A DNA stretch of 7,637 bases from Verrucomicrobia bacterium UBA2970 (GTDB lineage Bacteria > Verrucomicrobiota > Verrucomicrobiia > Limisphaerales > AAA164-E04): positions 1-7,637 of the forward strand of contig DEAY01000142.1 of assembly GCA_002348345.1 (NCBI GenBank), written 5' to 3'. Of the stretch, positions 1-6,803 are shown one piece after another. A program made the translations under genes and the position numbers. Under the pieces are notes generated by a model, which was not told the DNA's origin, did no database searches, and was given only the letters and a program-made list of their open reading frames with translations. The first letter of the stretch is position 1. Each line of letters begins with the position of its first letter.

Positions 1-1
1 C

Positions 2-631
2 CCATACAAAGACAATACCCTGGTGGTCATCTGGGGCGATCATGGATGGTTTCTCGGCGAAAAACTAAAATATCGAAAGACCCATCTCTGGGAAGAGTCC
101 AACCGGGTGCCTCTCATCATTCATCTTCCCCATCGCAAAAGCCCCTCGACCCATACCCGAGCGATCGTCAATTTGATCGACCTTTACCCCACGCTGGCCG
201 AATACTGCGGACTCCCGCCGAAAGAAGGCCTCGATGGCCGCAGCTTTGCGCCGGTCCTTCACAAGCCTGACACCCGATGGAAGACCCCGACACTGACCAC
301 CATGGGATTCAAAAACCACAGTCTGCGCGGCCCCCGTTACCGCTATACGCGCTATGCCGATGGAAGCGAGGAACTTTACGACCACCAAAACGATCCGATG
401 GAATGGAGGAACCTGACCACCGATCAAGGAATGGAAGCCGTCAAGGCCAGGTTTCGCTCGCTGCTCCCCCAACATGACGAACCTGAAACACCCAAGAACG
501 ACATTGATAACAAACGCATGCGGCGCACCCTGAGCAAAATCAAGGGCATGAGCAGGGAACTCAAGGATCAAGCCGAAGCCAACACACTGGACTCGGACTT
601 CGTGAAAAAGATCTACTCCGAGACGAAATAG
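2..631 (+). CDS. Type I sulfatase, C-terminal part (5' end outside window)
   Basis: This is the last 209 residues of a sulfatase that would hydrolyse sulfate esters, probably on a sugar, outside the cytoplasm or in the periplasm. The frame is open from position 2, so the true start lies off the left edge. Visible residue 12 opens the GDHGW motif (D13, H14), which in type I sulfatases supplies a metal ligand and neighbouring active-site residue. It is followed by LGEK and then YRKTHLWEE (residues 24-32), whose lysine K26 fits the conserved active-site lysine. A segment resembling LIDLYPTLAEYCGLP and the C-terminal ELYDHQNDP (near residues 124-132) are family hallmarks. The formylglycine cysteine motif would lie upstream and cannot be checked. 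The tail after about residue 150 is highly charged. The RK...LWEE version resembles planctomycete sulfatases often annotated iduronate-2- or choline-sulfatase, and differs from the WGKNTNFE type encoded at 5157-6707. Substrate unknown. Confidence 0.93.
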   Translation, partial: PYKDNTLVVIWGDHGWFLGEKLKYRKTHLWEESNRVPLIIHLPHRKSPSTHTRAIVNLIDLYPTLAEYCGLPPKEGLDGRSFAPVLHKPDTRWKTPTLTTMGFKNHSLRGPRYRYTRYADGSEELYDHQNDPMEWRNLTTDQGMEAVKARFRSLLPQHDEPETPKNDIDNKRMRRTLSKIKGMSRELKDQAEANTLDSDFVKKIYSETK

Positions 632-976
632 GGTCTTTGATCCAAGATGGTGATCGGGAAATGTAACCAGGCGGTGATCAAGGAAACAGAGCCGATGAGC
701 CACTCCCTTGCCCCAGTTGGCTTACGGCCAAGCGCTTGGTTGGTTCCCAGGCCTAAAAACCGGTCGGCAGGGTAAGATGATCCGTTTCCGGTTCTCCAAT
801 GTCATCCTTTCTCCAAGACCGGCCTAGATCCGGAACTTCCACTGAGAAGCAAAGCAGGACTTCATCCGCCCACTCGCAAGTCGCCCCCCTCGACACCGTT
901 CACTGAAATTCGTTCTGGGCTGACGCCCGAGTCAACGGATAGAGTCCCGTAAGTTCCCAGCCACTGATTCATCGTT
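632..976. other. Non-coding gap between sulfatase and phoD
   Basis: I see no convincing gene in these 345 bases: the open frames crossing it are antisense to the sulfatase or very short. The gap is long enough to hold a terminator for the sulfatase and a promoter for phoD, but I found no hairpin followed by a T-run and no convincing -35/-10 pair. It contains a perfect 12-bp palindrome, CCAAGCGCTTGG, at 728-739. About two palindromes of that length are expected by chance in this window, so I assign it no function. Confidence 0.6.
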
Positions 977-2560
977 ATGCTTCAATCTCCCAACCCTAGA
1001 TCCCACCGGTATGGAATCGAGCGACGGCAATTCCTTCGCTACCTCGGTGCCGTTTCTGCCATCCCTACCCTCGCCCTTCGCGGGGAAGGCCAGGTTAACG
1101 ACCCCCCAAGATTTCAGAGCTCCCCGTTCTCACTCGGGGTGGCTTCAGGTGATCCCGAGCCCGATGGGATCGTGATCTGGACGAGATTGGCACCGAAGCC
1201 TCTCGAACCCGGAGGCGGCATGGATCCGCGTCCCCTCACCGTTCGTTGGGAGGTCGCAACCACCGACAAGTTCACCCACGTCGTCAGGAAAGGAACCGCG
1301 CAAGCGCTCCCTCAACTCGGGCACTCCATTCACGTCGAAGTTCAAGGACTCCTCCCTCATCGATGGTATTTTTACCGATTCCACGTCGGCAACGCGACGA
1401 GCCCCATCGGCCGCACCAGAACGGCTCCCGAACTCGATGGAATGCCGGATCAATTCCGATTCGCCTTTACTTCATGCCAACACTACGAAACAGGGTATTT
1501 CGATGGCTACAAGCACATGCACGAAGAGAATCTCGACCTGATCGTGCACCTCGGAGATTACATCTATGAAGGAGCCAGCCAAGACGGTCAACCGCGTCAA
1601 CATATCGGAACTGAAATCAAGAGTCTCGCGGAATACCGTATCCGCTATTCTCAATACCGGTTGGATCCCATGCTCCAAGACGCACATCGGCAGTTTCCTT
1701 GGCTCGTCACCTGGGACGATCACGAGTTTGACAACAATTACGCCAATCTGGTCTCAGAGGAAGACGGAATCTCTCCAGAGGCATTCCTACAGCGCCGGAT
1801 GAACGCCTACCAAGCCTACTATGAGTTCATGCCCCTGCGACGCCGATCCTTTCCACAGGGCCCTCATATGACCCTCTACCGAGGCTGCCGTTACGGTCGA
1901 CTGGCAAACTTCCAAGTCCTGGATACCCGCCAGTATCGAACCGACCAACCCAATGGAGACCACCAGAAACCCATGATCGCGAAGGCGTTGGATCCTCGGG
2001 GCACCATACTTGGGGAAAGGCAGGAACATTGGTTGATGAGCCGTCTCCTGCAATCCCAATCCCAATGGAATATCCTGGCCCAACAAGTCATGATGGCCCC
2101 TCTCAACCGCGGTCTGCCTGAATACGAACGTTTTAGTATGGATCAATGGCCCGGATACGAAACCAGTCGCAAACGCCTTCTCAAGTTTCTTCACGAACGA
2201 AGCGTCCCCAACCCGGTCGTTCTCACCGGAGATATTCACGTTAATTGGGTCAATGATCTCCAGCTCGATTTTCGGGATGAGGCCTCGCCGGTTGTGGGCA
2301 CCGAATTGGTCGGAACGGCCCTAACATCGGGTGGGAATGGCGGCAACGCCATCGCCGAATACGAGCGGGCGGCGAAACAGAACCCGTTCGTCCGTTGGTA
2401 TAATTCCAACCGAGGTTACGTAAGCTGCGAAGTGACTCCGAATTCATGGACCAGTCATTTTCGCATTACCCCGTTTGTCGACCAACCGGGCTCACCGATT
2501 CAGACGAAAGCCTCCTTCATCATCGAGAATGGCAAACCAGGCGCCCATCAAATCGCCTAG
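977..2560 (+). CDS. phoD: Alkaline phosphatase D family protein (PhoD), Tat-exported
   Basis: A 527-residue PhoD-family phosphatase/phosphodiesterase, complete and of normal length. Family members release phosphate from organic mono- and diesters outside the cytoplasm. The start at 977 gives a twin-arginine signal: ERRQFLRYLGA at residues 15-25 (R16, R17), then a short hydrophobic stretch. The PhoD N-terminal beta domain shows FSLGVASGDP (51-60) and IWTRLAP (67-73). The metallophosphatase domain shows FTSCQ (164-168), HLGDYIYEG (191-199), WDDHEFDNN (246-254), DTRQYR (316-321), LGERQEHWL (345-353) and LTGDIHVNW (416-424). D194, D248, H249, D419 and H421 are plausible metal ligands. C167 matches the cysteine known in the family as an iron ligand. 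There is no Shine-Dalgarno sequence before the ATG and no earlier in-frame ATG is needed. The gene stands 345 bp after the sulfatase and converges with the minus-strand cluster. Phosphate control is likely for the family, but no Pho box was identified here. The exact ester substrate is unknown. Confidence 0.95.
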   Translation: MLQSPNPRSHRYGIERRQFLRYLGAVSAIPTLALRGEGQVNDPPRFQSSPFSLGVASGDPEPDGIVIWTRLAPKPLEPGGGMDPRPLTVRWEVATTDKFTHVVRKGTAQALPQLGHSIHVEVQGLLPHRWYFYRFHVGNATSPIGRTRTAPELDGMPDQFRFAFTSCQHYETGYFDGYKHMHEENLDLIVHLGDYIYEGASQDGQPRQHIGTEIKSLAEYRIRYSQYRLDPMLQDAHRQFPWLVTWDDHEFDNNYANLVSEEDGISPEAFLQRRMNAYQAYYEFMPLRRRSFPQGPHMTLYRGCRYGRLANFQVLDTRQYRTDQPNGDHQKPMIAKALDPRGTILGERQEHWLMSRLLQSQSQWNILAQQVMMAPLNRGLPEYERFSMDQWPGYETSRKRLLKFLHERSVPNPVVLTGDIHVNWVNDLQLDFRDEASPVVGTELVGTALTSGGNGGNAIAEYERAAKQNPFVRWYNSNRGYVSCEVTPNSWTSHFRITPFVDQPGSPIQTKASFIIENGKPGAHQIA

Positions 2561-2732
2561 AAACGCTGAAGGGTCACCTCCTGAAGCCATCACCTCCTTG
2601 GGATCCCTCTGATTCGAGACGTTCCCTCAGCGGGGTTGCGGACTCATCCGCCGAATCCACCCGCGACCAGGAGACTCAACTTTGGGTCATCCCCAATTTC
2701 CAATCGACCACGAAGCAATTGATCGTCCCACC
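2561..2732. other. Convergent intergenic region with a weak stem
   Basis: The tail-to-tail gap between phoD and the minus-strand glycosidase-like gene should contain termination signals for both. CGCTGAAGGG (2564-2573) can pair with CCCTCAGCG (2624-2632) with one bulged A, but the loop is about 50 nt and no T-run follows, so it is not a standard intrinsic terminator. TCACCTCCT occurs twice, at 2574-2582 and 2590-2598. A repeat of that size is expected by chance. Termination here may be factor-dependent. Confidence 0.35.
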
Positions 2733-5003
2733 TTAGTAGTGACATTGGATGACCTCATGGATGTTCTCAATGAGCAGGTCCACACGATCTCGCCCGACCT
2801 CGAGCCTTGTCTTGGAATCGTCGGCAACGGCATTCTTGATCGGCTCGCGAAACTCGATCGTCGCCCGATAGAGCGGCGTGTCCTCGATTAAACCGGGGAG
2901 CACGAAGGGCCGATTCTTGGCTGGTGTGGTTTGCGGGGTTGCATTGTATGCAATCAGGTGAACCCGGAGAATCCGTTGCTCCGGATCATCGGTGACCACG
3001 GCTTCGACATTGGCCGGAGCGGTGACGGTAACGCGGGATTGGGGCACGAGAAACCGAATCGCATTGCTCAGGAGTTTCCGTGCTTCAACCACGTGATGCT
3101 CTCCGGCGACCGCGAAGTCCGGCGAACCTGCAAACGTGACTACCTTCCCCTCACCGACCGTATTGATCAACACGCCTGGGCCAACGGCCTGATTGGCACT
3201 GAGAGGCCATTCTTTGTTATACGCGTCGGGATTCGGCAACGCGATTCGATGGGAATTGAAGAGAGTTCCCACGGTCGTCGCGCCCGTGGGTTCGTATACG
3301 GAGGCGGGCCCCTCAATAAGAAAGGGCCAGTTCTTTCGAATTCCGTTGCTGATCAGGGAGGTCGCCCGACCCTGCGCTTCAGGCGGGTCGGTTGATGCGG
3401 GGATCTCGACCGGTTTCCCTTCAGCCCCAAACTGAATCCAGGGGTCCTTACCTTCAAGCCCTCGAGTCAGCTTCGCCCCAATCAGGCGACTGAGCATGCT
3501 TTCCTTCAATGGCTGTCCGAAGGAATCGTATTGGCCAGCTTGCCCCGTAATCAAAAGGTTCCCCCCGGACATGACATATTGACGAAAAAGCCGAACCTCG
3601 TGTTCGGTCAGAATCCCGGCGTTAGGCAGCCAAACCATGGGGAAGTTTCTCAACTTCTCTATCGTGATACTCTCGTCAAAAAGGAACCCGAACCCGTGAT
3701 GCTCGTAGACACAAGTCTTATGGGCTCCCTGGACACTTTGAAAGTAGCGCGCCGCCTGATCTCTCCCGATCCAATCGCGTGTCCGGACACTGAAATAAAT
3801 ACCCACCTCCTCAATGGGAGCCTGTCCAAAATGGGATCGCTTCGCTTGGGCTTCCCCAAAAAGCTCACCAATTCGTTCGTAGGCAACAGGATCGAGCCAG
3901 CCATGATAGGCCACCTTATCAATCATCGTGACAAAGGCACCATGAGCCAAAAGGGTGAAAAGTTCCCAACGCATATCGTTCAAAGGCCGTGTGGTTTGAT
4001 CGTGATACATGCGAACGCCCCGCTGCACGGCAACCTGAAAGGGTTTTCCAGGAGTGACGGCGCGATACCAAGCCGCATTGAAGCTCGCCGTCAGAGCGCC
4101 AAATGACCAAAGCCCGGCTTCTCCGGTGACGAAGTCTCCATGATTCGCATGACGAACCGGGGTTTGGCCCACCTCCCAGGAAAAAGGCGGATTGCCATGG
4201 TAATTGAAGTCCACCGTCACATCAGGATCCATTTGCTTGATGTAGTCCGTCAGGTTTTTCTTGAAGCGATCACTCGTCTGATAACGAAATCGCAACATTT
4301 GGTCCCAATCACGGCTATTCCAATGAACCCCCTCAGGCATGGCGCCCCCAAATTGATTCTTGTAAAGCTCCTGGCAGTGATCGCACCAACACCCCGTTGG
4401 CGGCCCGAAACCTTGGTCAACCATATCAAGGTGAAAACCGTCGACCCCGTAACTCAGCACCTCGGCAAGGATCGTTTTGACATGATCCCTATAGGGCGAA
4501 TTGAAGCACACCAGATAGTCGATCGGTTTTCCATCCGCCTGCCGGATCTTCCACTCGGGATGTCGCCGAAGTTCGAAGGCGGGATACTGGAGCTGGAAAT
4601 ATACGATGATTGGCAAGCCGATCCGTTGGCCTTCCTCCACCGCTTCACGCAACACATCACGCTGCCCCAACCCCATCGGCTTGGGCAAGATGCTCGACTC
4701 ATGTAAGGTGAACTCACCGTCCCGAACCCAGATCACCAGATACTCCGCGTTGGCTGCGGCACATCGCCTGACAATGTCACGCCCATCGAAGATGCTGACA
4801 TATTCAGACGCAGGCTTACCCTCGACAAATTGAGCTCCGGTGGGCCCGACCTCCATGCCAACCAAGGCATTCTCGAACCAAGGCTCCGCGGCACGGATTC
4901 GAGGAAAAGAGCCTCCATCCAAAAGCATATAGGCCCAGAGGACCAGAACGATTAAACCCCGCCGGAGAAGAAAAATTCCTCCCGGGTTGAAATAAGAATC
5001 CAT
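2733..5003 (-). CDS. Putative secreted glycoside hydrolase, GHL6 / beta-galactosidase-trimerisation type
   Basis: A 756-residue exported protein that looks like a TIM-barrel glycosidase. ATG at 5003 is preferred because a signal peptide follows at once: two arginines at 14-15, the hydrophobic run GLIVLVLWAYMLL at 16-28, then a likely cleavage near RAA (37-39). An in-frame TTG at 5123 would add 40 residues with no signal character. The barrel shows EYLVIWVRDG (87-96), GLPIIVYFQLQYP (129-141) and GVDGFHLDM (186-194), where D193 is a candidate catalytic or substrate-binding residue. CWCDHC follows (C205, C207, C210), with EAGLW (E295) further on. A Rossmann-like segment at about 457-487 (VWLPNAGILTEHE to GGNLLITG) fits the beta-galactosidase trimerisation fold. 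GEGKVVTFAGSP (617-628) and a C-terminal beta region with LRVHLIAYN (679-687) follow. These features match the Pfam family called hypothetical glycosyl hydrolase 6. No biochemical activity is securely known, so the substrate is open. It lies 153 bp downstream of the sulfatase, probably in the same operon. Confidence 0.85.
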   Translation of the reverse strand: MDSYFNPGGIFLLRRGLIVLVLWAYMLLDGGSFPRIRAAEPWFENALVGMEVGPTGAQFVEGKPASEYVSIFDGRDIVRRCAAANAEYLVIWVRDGEFTLHESSILPKPMGLGQRDVLREAVEEGQRIGLPIIVYFQLQYPAFELRRHPEWKIRQADGKPIDYLVCFNSPYRDHVKTILAEVLSYGVDGFHLDMVDQGFGPPTGCWCDHCQELYKNQFGGAMPEGVHWNSRDWDQMLRFRYQTSDRFKKNLTDYIKQMDPDVTVDFNYHGNPPFSWEVGQTPVRHANHGDFVTGEAGLWSFGALTASFNAAWYRAVTPGKPFQVAVQRGVRMYHDQTTRPLNDMRWELFTLLAHGAFVTMIDKVAYHGWLDPVAYERIGELFGEAQAKRSHFGQAPIEEVGIYFSVRTRDWIGRDQAARYFQSVQGAHKTCVYEHHGFGFLFDESITIEKLRNFPMVWLPNAGILTEHEVRLFRQYVMSGGNLLITGQAGQYDSFGQPLKESMLSRLIGAKLTRGLEGKDPWIQFGAEGKPVEIPASTDPPEAQGRATSLISNGIRKNWPFLIEGPASVYEPTGATTVGTLFNSHRIALPNPDAYNKEWPLSANQAVGPGVLINTVGEGKVVTFAGSPDFAVAGEHHVVEARKLLSNAIRFLVPQSRVTVTAPANVEAVVTDDPEQRILRVHLIAYNATPQTTPAKNRPFVLPGLIEDTPLYRATIEFREPIKNAVADDSKTRLEVGRDRVDLLIENIHEVIQCHY

Positions 5004-5156
5004 CGCGTGACAGTACTTTTGTCGTGATGATCTGATCAAGGAAATCCCTGACGAACACCCTGTTTTGATCGTTCGAACCGACGACTCATCTGGATTGCCC
5101 AGGGAAAGTCCCTCATCGATCAAGACACGATCGCAGTCATTCTTTTCCTTGTGACA
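5004..5156 (-). other. Spacer between sulfatase and GHL6-type gene
   Basis: These 153 bp separate the sulfatase stop from the preferred ATG of the glycosidase-like gene. The downstream frame stays open back to a TTG at 5123, so part of this could be coding if that start were used, but the added 40 residues look unlike a secretion signal. A small perfect stem (AGGGA, 3-nt loop, TCCCT) lies at 5101-5113, too small and without a T-run to be called a terminator. There is no Shine-Dalgarno sequence near 5003. I see no promoter I would defend. Confidence 0.4.
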
Positions 5157-6707
5157 TCAGCGATTGGAACCCCCTTCGGCGAACGTTCCGCCCCGGTAGG
5201 CAGCAAGTCGTGCAGAAAGTTGGTTCACCAATCGAGGGAATCGACTGGCGATATTCTCCGTCTCGACGAGGCTGTTTCCATAGTCGTACAACTCGGTCGC
5301 CCGAATCTCTCCGCTTTGACGATGCACCCATTGCGTCAGCCGATGGGACGCCGTGCGCATGGAGTATCCCATTAAATCGCCACCACGGCGGGGAAACTGA
5401 CTCACTGCTTCGGTCTTGGTAATGCGATTCGGATCGTTCAAAATCCCCACAAAACTCTTCCCGTCCAGTCGATCGTTGGGGGGTAACCCAGCGAGTTCAG
5501 CCAGGGTTGGGTAAAGATCGATCAACTCCACCAACGACGAACTCGGAATTCCAGCGCGCTTCATGCCCGGCACCCGGACGATCAGTGGCACGCGGGTGTC
5601 GATTTCAAAATTGGTGTTCTTTCCCCAAAGCCCGTGTTCGCCGAGGTGGTAACCATGATCCCCGTAGAGGACGACGATGGTGTTGTCCCCCAGTCCGGAT
5701 TGCTCCAATTCGCTCAAAACGCGGCCAACCTGTGCGTCAATGAAGCTGATACAAGCGAAATAGCCATGCCGGAGCCGGCGCTGGCTTTCATCGGGAATCA
5801 CTCCCTCATCGGGCTGATCGGTATAGCGGCGCAATTCGCCCGATCGGTGCCCCGCAAATTCGGGGGCTTCGATGGGAAACTCCGGATGCGCAGTCAAGCC
5901 AACGTTCTTGTAGAGATCGAAGTAGCTTCTTGGCGCAATGTAGGGAGAATGCGGTTTGGTGAACCCCACCGCTAGAAAGAACGGTCGGTCTCTCAATCTC
6001 GATTTCCGCAGAGCCTCCACCGCCGCATCGGCAACCTGCCCATCATAAAGCGTCCCATCCGAAACTTCCGGCGACTCGGTCGCTGGGCCAAAAACAACCT
6101 TTTGGGTCCAGTCATCTGGACCGGGATTGTTCGGTTGATAGATCTGATGAAACACTTCCTTCGCTGCGGCAATCCCTTCCTCCGTATAGTAATAGCGGGG
6201 GCCAAACCGAAGCGCCGGTTCCGACCAGCTTTGAGGATCCCCTATCCCGTCCCACGAATTTTTGCTACTCCCCGCGGGATAAGTTCCGTGATAGATCTTC
6301 CCGATCGCCATGGTGTGGTAACCATGCTGTTTGAAATGCTCCGGCAGGGTCACCAACTCCGGATGAAAATCTCGAAAATACAAACGATTGCTCGTGACGC
6401 CGACCGAATCGGGCCGCATCCCCGTCATCACGCTGGTTCGAGACGGATTGCAGACTGCCTGTTGACAATAGGCCCGCTCAAACCGCCGCCCGCTCGCTGC
6501 CAAGGCATCAATGGCCGGACTGGAAATATGCGATTCGCCGTAACAGCCCAGTTCCGGGCGAAGATCGTCGACCACAATGAATAACACGTTGGGACGGACT
6601 TCCGACTGGCCCGACATCGTGCGGCAAAACAGGGTCAGGAGGACAAGCAGGGCTAACCGCCTACCCGATTGAAAGTCGATCATTCCATCAATGAGTTTAA
6701 GAATCAT
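5157..6707 (-). CDS. Iduronate-2-sulfatase-like type I sulfatase, complete
   Basis: A 516-residue formylglycine-dependent sulfatase predicted to remove sulfate esters from a saccharide after export. An N-terminal signal is visible: R16 R17, hydrophobic ALLVLLTLF (19-27), cleavage probably near SGQ (32-34). VVDDLRPELGCYG (45-57) gives metal ligands D47 and D48. QQAVCNPSRTSVMTG (82-96) is the sulfatase signature, with C86 the cysteine converted to formylglycine and R90 conserved. GKIYH (136-140), GFTKPHSPY (248-256; K251, H253), YGDHGYHLGEHGLWGKNTNFE (348-368; D350, H351, K363), LIDLYPTLAELAGLPP (395-410) and MGYSMRT (446-452) follow in the order seen in human iduronate-2-sulfatase, including the ELYD segment near the end. 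All expected catalytic positions are present. ATG 6707 is used; the in-frame ATG at 6683 (508 residues) is equally plausible, since neither has a clear ribosome site. It is 63 bp after the sialidase-like gene. The family resemblance does not prove iduronate as substrate. Confidence 0.96.
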   Translation of the reverse strand: MILKLIDGMIDFQSGRRLALLVLLTLFCRTMSGQSEVRPNVLFIVVDDLRPELGCYGESHISSPAIDALAASGRRFERAYCQQAVCNPSRTSVMTGMRPDSVGVTSNRLYFRDFHPELVTLPEHFKQHGYHTMAIGKIYHGTYPAGSSKNSWDGIGDPQSWSEPALRFGPRYYYTEEGIAAAKEVFHQIYQPNNPGPDDWTQKVVFGPATESPEVSDGTLYDGQVADAAVEALRKSRLRDRPFFLAVGFTKPHSPYIAPRSYFDLYKNVGLTAHPEFPIEAPEFAGHRSGELRRYTDQPDEGVIPDESQRRLRHGYFACISFIDAQVGRVLSELEQSGLGDNTIVVLYGDHGYHLGEHGLWGKNTNFEIDTRVPLIVRVPGMKRAGIPSSSLVELIDLYPTLAELAGLPPNDRLDGKSFVGILNDPNRITKTEAVSQFPRRGGDLMGYSMRTASHRLTQWVHRQSGEIRATELYDYGNSLVETENIASRFPRLVNQLSARLAAYRGGTFAEGGSNR

Positions 6708-6721
6708 CTTCGTTCATATCA

Positions 6722-6749
6722 GGGCCCGTTTCACCAAGCGGCGGGGCCC
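6722..6749 (-). promoter_or_regulatory. GC-rich hairpin in the sialidase-sulfatase junction
   Basis: Read on the minus strand, GGGCCC (6749-6744) can pair with GGGCCC (6727-6722) across a 16-nt loop, giving six G-C pairs. It sits between the sialidase-like stop and the sulfatase ATG, ending 14 nt before that ATG. No T-run follows, so it is not an intrinsic terminator. It might affect mRNA processing or sulfatase translation. This is inferred from pairing alone. Confidence 0.3.
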
Positions 6750-6803
6750 CACATCAAATCATCCTCCGGTTCAAGAGCCGCGTGGCCGTTTCACCAAATC
6801 ATC
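6726..6803 (-). repeat. Short in-frame direct repeat spanning the end of the sialidase-like gene
   Basis: The minus-strand 12-mer TTGGTGAAACGG occurs at 6797-6786 inside the last codons of the sialidase-like gene and again at 6737-6726, exactly 60 bp downstream. A 9-mer, GATGATTTG, also occurs at 6803-6795 and 6763-6755, in the same order. Both 12-mer copies lie in the sialidase frame and would encode LVKR; the second lies beyond the stop. It may be a remnant of a local duplication of the gene's 3' end. The repeat is seen directly; its origin is inferred. Confidence 0.4.
6731..6754 (-). other. Seven-codon ORF with Shine-Dalgarno sequence in the junction
   Basis: GGAGG at 6767-6763 precedes an ATG at 6754 by 8 nt, and the frame reads MWGPAAW before a TGA at 6733-6731. 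It lies between two co-directional genes and contains the GC hairpin's 5' arm. A leader peptide or a coupling element is conceivable, but such a short frame can easily arise by chance. Confidence 0.12.

Noticed and set aside
65..703. 212-residue open frame on the minus strand across the left sulfatase
   Set aside because: It is antisense to a gene with clear sulfatase motifs, and its translation shows no recognisable domain or signal.
728..739. Perfect 12-bp palindrome CCAAGCGCTTGG as a possible operator
   Set aside because: About 1.9 perfect 12-bp palindromes are expected by chance in a window this size, and no regulator gene or second copy supports it.
905..976. Sigma-70 promoter for phoD
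   Set aside because: No -35/-10 pair with acceptable match and spacing could be found. CTGACG and ATAGAG are only 13 nt apart.
2574..2598. Direct repeat TCACCTCCT as a regulatory or recombination site
   Set aside because: Several 9-mer pairs within 100 bp are expected by chance, and nothing else marks the site.
3531..4706. Two plus-strand open frames of 191 and 188 residues inside the GHL6-type gene
   Set aside because: Both lie opposite a well-supported gene with family motifs along its length. They look like by-products of its codon use, with no identifiable domain.
5101..5113. Small hairpin AGGGA-loop-TCCCT as a terminator after the sulfatase
   Set aside because: The stem is only five pairs with a 3-nt loop and has no T-run, and the downstream gene is co-directional.
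5604..5664. WGKNTNFE in the complete sulfatase as a sign of inactivation, since related proteins often have His after the Lys
   Set aside because: The lysine itself (K363) is kept, and human iduronate-2-sulfatase has Tyr at the next position, so this position varies in active enzymes.
5634..6584. Plus-strand open frames of 113 and 160 residues inside the complete sulfatase
   Set aside because: They overlap catalytic-region codons of the sulfatase on the other strand and have no recognisable protein features.
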